This document shows, piece by piece, positions 60,074-64,000 of a stretch of DNA of 64,000 nucleotides (positions within the stretch are counted from its first letter, which is position 1; every line of letters begins with the position of its first letter). The notes beneath the pieces are model-generated. The model saw nothing but the letters and a program-made list of their open reading frames with translations, searched no databases and had not been told where the DNA came from. The DNA is from Euwallacea fornicatus (lineage: Eukaryota > Arthropoda > Insecta > Coleoptera > Curculionidae), in contig NC_089555.1 in the NCBI RefSeq assembly GCF_040115645.1, positions 1,240,001 through 1,304,000 on the forward strand, read 5' to 3'. The position numbers were made by a program, and so were the translations under genes.

Positions 60074-62250
60074 CACGATAGGAATAGTTCCGGAAGCTTC
60101 TAGAAAAATCATTTTATTGTTGATTGGGTCCCGTTAAGGGGGAGAGGGGCAAATGCTTTCAAATTAAGGTTTCAATATGGTCATGTTGAGCGCATTAGTT
60201 TAGTCGGAAAATTCGTTTAAAAATCTAAAAAGCTTCTAAAAACTGCAAAACTTTCCGTTTTGTTCCGGCCTTGACAACTAAAAGACTTTTAGAGTATGGA
60301 GTCGTTCATATGAGTAAGTTTTAAGACGTCATTTGCACATGTATACAGGCAAGAGTCCTCTCTTGGGTGCATCTCCTGTCGTATATACAGAAGGTCGTTG
60401 GTAAGTGGTCAGAAGTGGGAGATGATGTATGCGACAAAATACATAGAAAAAGAGTAAACTTCTGTTTTTCCCTTTTTGGGTCAACACTCGGTATATTTAG
60501 AAGCATCGTTCAATAGTCCACCGTTGGAAACTTGATTACGGAGGTTACTTTCCCTCAAAATTAGAAATATCTGGAAGGAGCTAAATTTCGATGATCACTT
60601 GCTCTCCCGACTTCACGATTTCACGAATCAATCAGCAGATCCCACCATGGGTGAATTTCCCCGGATTTTTAATTCAAGCAGAATTTGAATAAAGAAACTG
60701 CAGTTCCTTTCAACCCTTTCGGGAACAATCCCCTCCAATAATATTTAAATTTTAACACAGAGCTCTATGTTAATGGATTTCGATATAACTCCCAAGTTGC
60801 TTATAATTTCGAAGCCCCTCCACTTACTGATGTTGTTTCAAAGTGTAAACACGCTAATTAGTTTACCACAAGTGCGGGATTTGCAACATTGAAATTTAGA
60901 TCTTCCCCAGGATAAGATTGAGGGATTAGGTTCAGGCCATTGTCAAACTCGGCAAAGAAATTGTGCCTGCAAGGCACATCTGAGGTTCGGTAGATTACAA
61001 CGTTCAAATATATCTTGTAAACTGAAGGTGAGCGGTATTTTTTTTTTCTAGTAAGCCCGATTCGGGCTCCGTTCTCGGCAACAAAAGTCCTTGCTAGGCC
61101 TGAAATATTCCGTCGGAAAGTTATCCATTACTTGATACATAAAGCTGAATCCGTGGGTTGTATAAAATGCAACTGAAAGGGAATTACCGAATGCGATTTA
61201 TTTATTTAGATTAAGTCTGCTACTTTAACAACCTTTCAACTTTTTCATTCGAGAACTCGTCCCAGAATGGGACGAGTCGAGCGAGAGCTATTCACACACC
61301 CGCCCTTGTATTCATTAGTCGACAATAATTTGTCACTTTCTGCTGACATGGTTCGAAAAAATTTCCTAGTTTCCTTGACACGCCATAATATTTCCTTAAT
61401 TTGAATTGGGGTAATTTATCCAGAATGATTTACTGCTATTTTTATTTATGAACCCATGTTATATGCCGTTTAACTTCTTTGATAAATGTTAAATTTTTGA
61501 CGTGAACTTTGGCCCTGCAAGGATCACGGATTTGTTGGACTATTATTAGGTAGCGAGTGTGAGGGGGGGAGGGCCTTTGGAGGCTCATTTCCTTGTGAGA
61601 CTGTCGAATATTTGAACTTTTCTAATGAAGGTACTGATGCCGAAAGAACGGCGAGTTTCCTCAAAGGTTCATATGGCTCGTGTTAGCGTCTGGATGACCG
61701 AAATAGCGAAGTGGAGATGTGTGGGTTTTCCCGTGCAAACCAGACCTACGCAAAGCAGTTTGTTTGTCAATTTCCTGTCGGTCTTCCATCCTTAAATCTA
61801 TGGTTGAACTAAGCTAGGGACGTGGTTTCTTTCCAGAGCCGACAAAATTTCCGAAATAGTCCTAAAAACAAGTTTTTTCAGTGTCCTCAAATTGTACTGA
61901 GTCCTGCCCTGTCTTTTCGTAACTTATCCCAAACGCTTCAAAACAAGACCCATCGGCGATGATTTCATAAGGAATCGGTGACATAGCCGGTTCTAAAGAC
62001 TAGTCAACAGGCTTTAAATAAATACACCAAATAAAGGTTACTCTTAAAATGTCCATCATGCTTATAAAGCCCTTTCCGAAACCACCACTCGTATTTGTTG
62101 ATTAATACAGGATATTTCGGACCTGGTTCGGGACATAATTAAATTATACAAGGTGTCCATCTAACAGTCCCTAGGGCCTCTATGTGTTTATTTGTTACCT
62201 ATGATGTATATAAAGCCAATGAAGTGAAATATTAAAGTTAGTGACGACCC
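60074..62250. other. Non-coding, no gene supported
   Basis: Holds a short perfect palindrome at 61255-61277 and element-end-like sequences near 62107 (tacaggatatttcgg) and 62147 (tatacaaggtgtcc) with no partner found. Confidence 0.4.
61255..61277. repeat. Perfect 10-bp inverted repeat with a 3-base loop
   Basis: ACTCGTCCCA, GAA, TGGGACGAGT. A strong short hairpin on either strand. Confidence 0.8.
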
Positions 62251-63105
62251 TACAAAATGTCCCAAAATAGCAGGGCGTCATAAAATGTATTTTTCTGGGC
62301 CCACCTGTGTTTTTTCACGTAATAGAGTGCTCTCTCAATCCTGTGTTGGTTCCTATATTTTTTTTGCTCTGGGACACACTGATTGGAAGCTAAGACCTTT
62401 TAAAGAAATTTTAGACATTTGCGGTGCCTCATACAAAATTTAATAGAATAGTTAAGTCAGATTTTGATAACTTTAGGATGAGTCTCACGTAAGATCACGT
62501 TAGCAGGAGCGAATACTTATTACCCCAAAAACACGTATGGAGTCTTTACAATAGCAGTGTTAATATTCGTCTTTTAAACTTCAATTTTATTGATTTTTTC
62601 AACTAAAATGGTGCGTTTGTATGATGTAAAACTAAAAAAAAAAAATTATCCATTTTGGTGAGAAATAATGCTTATTTATGGTAATTTTCAATGGAATTAT
62701 TAATTATTTCGGAAATGCCATGCCATGGTTTCAATGTTTTTTGTTTTATGACCGCTCATTTACGGTTTTCCGTTCTTCCGAAATTTAAAATTGTTATTGT
62801 CAACACCCTGTACGTTATTTTGGCTAAATGAGTATTTGCACCTGCTAAGATGATCTTACCCGAAAATCCATCCTAAAATGATCAAAATTTAACTTAAGCT
62901 AACTAAAATTTAAATTTTTTTGTGACGTACTGCAAATATAAAATTTTTTTTAAAGGTCATAGCCTCAAGTCACTGCATTTCAGGGCCAAAAAAATCTGGG
63001 AACTAACACACAATAAAAAGAAGATTTTATGATGCAAAAAAAGCAGGCGATCTCATTTATAAAAATGATGTTTTACGACGTGCCGCTTTTTTGGGACACC
63101 CTGTA
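62251..63105. mobile_element. Hairpin element, 0.85 kb
   Basis: Left end tacaaaatgtcccaaaatagc; right end on the opposite strand tacagggtgtcccaaaaaagc. The next bases agree (gcgtcataaaatgt against acgtcgtaaaacat). Pairing continues through gtgttggttcc against gtgttagttcc and on to tttaggatga and taagatca.ttagcagg near 62475-62520 and 62845-62890. The loop is about 270 bp. Confidence 0.87.
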
Positions 63106-64000
63106 CGGTGGTCACTTATTTTAAAGCCTCGTGTGCATTGACAAAATTGATATTTTTATGAAATCGCAAATGAACTCATAGAAGTCCGAGGGATCCTTAA
63201 ATGAACACCTTGTAAGAACGTGGCGCCTTTAAAGCGGTCCTGATTTTTGAAAAAACCAAGCCTAGCTCCAGATACATATATTTAAGATTCGGTGGAATTC
63301 GTGGAAATCTTTATGGATTCCTTTGGACTTTCAGAGATGGCCCTTTCTCTAGGTATAACCATCATTCTAAGGTTCTTTTTAAGTTCCCAACTTGATTTTT
63401 TTTGTTTTGTAGAGGTTTTCTGGATCTTGCGACCTTAAAAAATTCTATGTATCGCTTTTAATTGAGAAAAAAGTCCTTGTTCTCAGAAATTTTTAGCGAA
63501 CGCACTCTAAAGATTTTCGAAAAATTGAAAGTTCTCACCAATTTTCCGAAAACCAAACACTTTGACTTCAGGTTGAATCGAGATTTTCCTTTAGCAGTTG
63601 AATCCTTTTTTCCTTAAGTCAAATCGCGTGGCAAAGATGTCCAGGCGTAATGCCTCCCACGGGTATCAACATTTGATCAGTCATGTTCGCGAAACTATGG
63701 ATTTGCTGCAAGTTGAGTTTGGTGAAGTTCGGTATCCCAAGAGAATTTTTTAAGAAGTAAAGAACTTCATAGTGATATTTTTATAGTCTTTCCATTAATC
63801 TTCCGAGAAATTACCGAGTGTTCTTAAGTGTTAATTAATGAAAGACGTGTTAATTAATGCAGGGATTTTTAAGAGTTTCCCCCAGAGATTTTTCCTAAAT
63901 TTCCAGAACCTGGAAATTAAGGAAGTCTTCCTCGCGGAGTGGTTGCACATGCCTCTACTAGTTTCTCGTCTAAATTTTCTCCCCTATGAATTCATGACCT
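63106..64000. other. Non-coding, no feature recognised
   Basis: No gene, repeat or RNA gene recognised up to the window end. Confidence 0.4.

Noticed and set aside
1..64000. tRNA, rRNA and CRISPR features
   Set aside because: No tRNA A/B-box pair, rRNA signature or spaced direct-repeat array was noticed on reading; a dedicated scan was not possible.

Overview
The window reads as nuclear DNA of an insect. It is AT-rich and mostly non-coding, its genes have many short introns (about 40-60 bp) mixed with a few long ones, and two secreted Gln-rich proteins, a carboxylesterase cluster and many mariner/Tc1-class transposon remnants are present. A beetle is my best guess, but that is inference from general resemblance. 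Exons were joined by hand from splice sites, reading phase and family similarity, so exon lists are models.

Layout. 2.3-5.1 kb (+): a complete nine-exon SLC36-type amino-acid transporter (471 aa). 10.6-13.0 kb and 22.2-23.2 kb (+): two secreted Gln/Pro/Tyr-rich proteins that look like distant tandem paralogs, separated by a decayed pogo/Tigger element. 26.9-39.0 kb: a carboxylesterase cluster. It holds one apparently intact ten-exon gene on the minus strand (563 aa), a divergently arranged plus-strand copy with a lost splice donor and a premature stop, a third copy reduced to fragments, and a fourth copy with many lesions. About 50.3 kb (+): a CpG-rich promoter and a first coding exon with a signal peptide; the rest of that gene was not found here. 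58.5 kb: a doubtful small secreted ORF.

The rest is dominated by transposons: fragments of mariner, Tc1, pogo/Tigger, a DUF4817-type DDE transposase family in up to four places, and a non-LTR reverse transcriptase. The most striking structure is a set of long inverted-repeat ('hairpin') elements, 0.4-1.5 kb, at 7.6-8.8, 9.5-10.2, 19.1-19.6, 27.5-28.4, 37.7-38.1, 55.7-57.2 (with another at 56.1-56.8 nested inside), 59.0-60.1 and 62.3-63.1 kb. Several share ends close to TA-CAGGGTGTCCC. One fills an intron of the intact esterase gene, so its pre-mRNA should contain a stem of about 400 bp. A 272-bp tandem repeat at 25.6-26.2 kb carries the same end motif inside its unit.

Many open frames of 60-160 codons lie on both strands inside these hairpins and were judged not to be genes.
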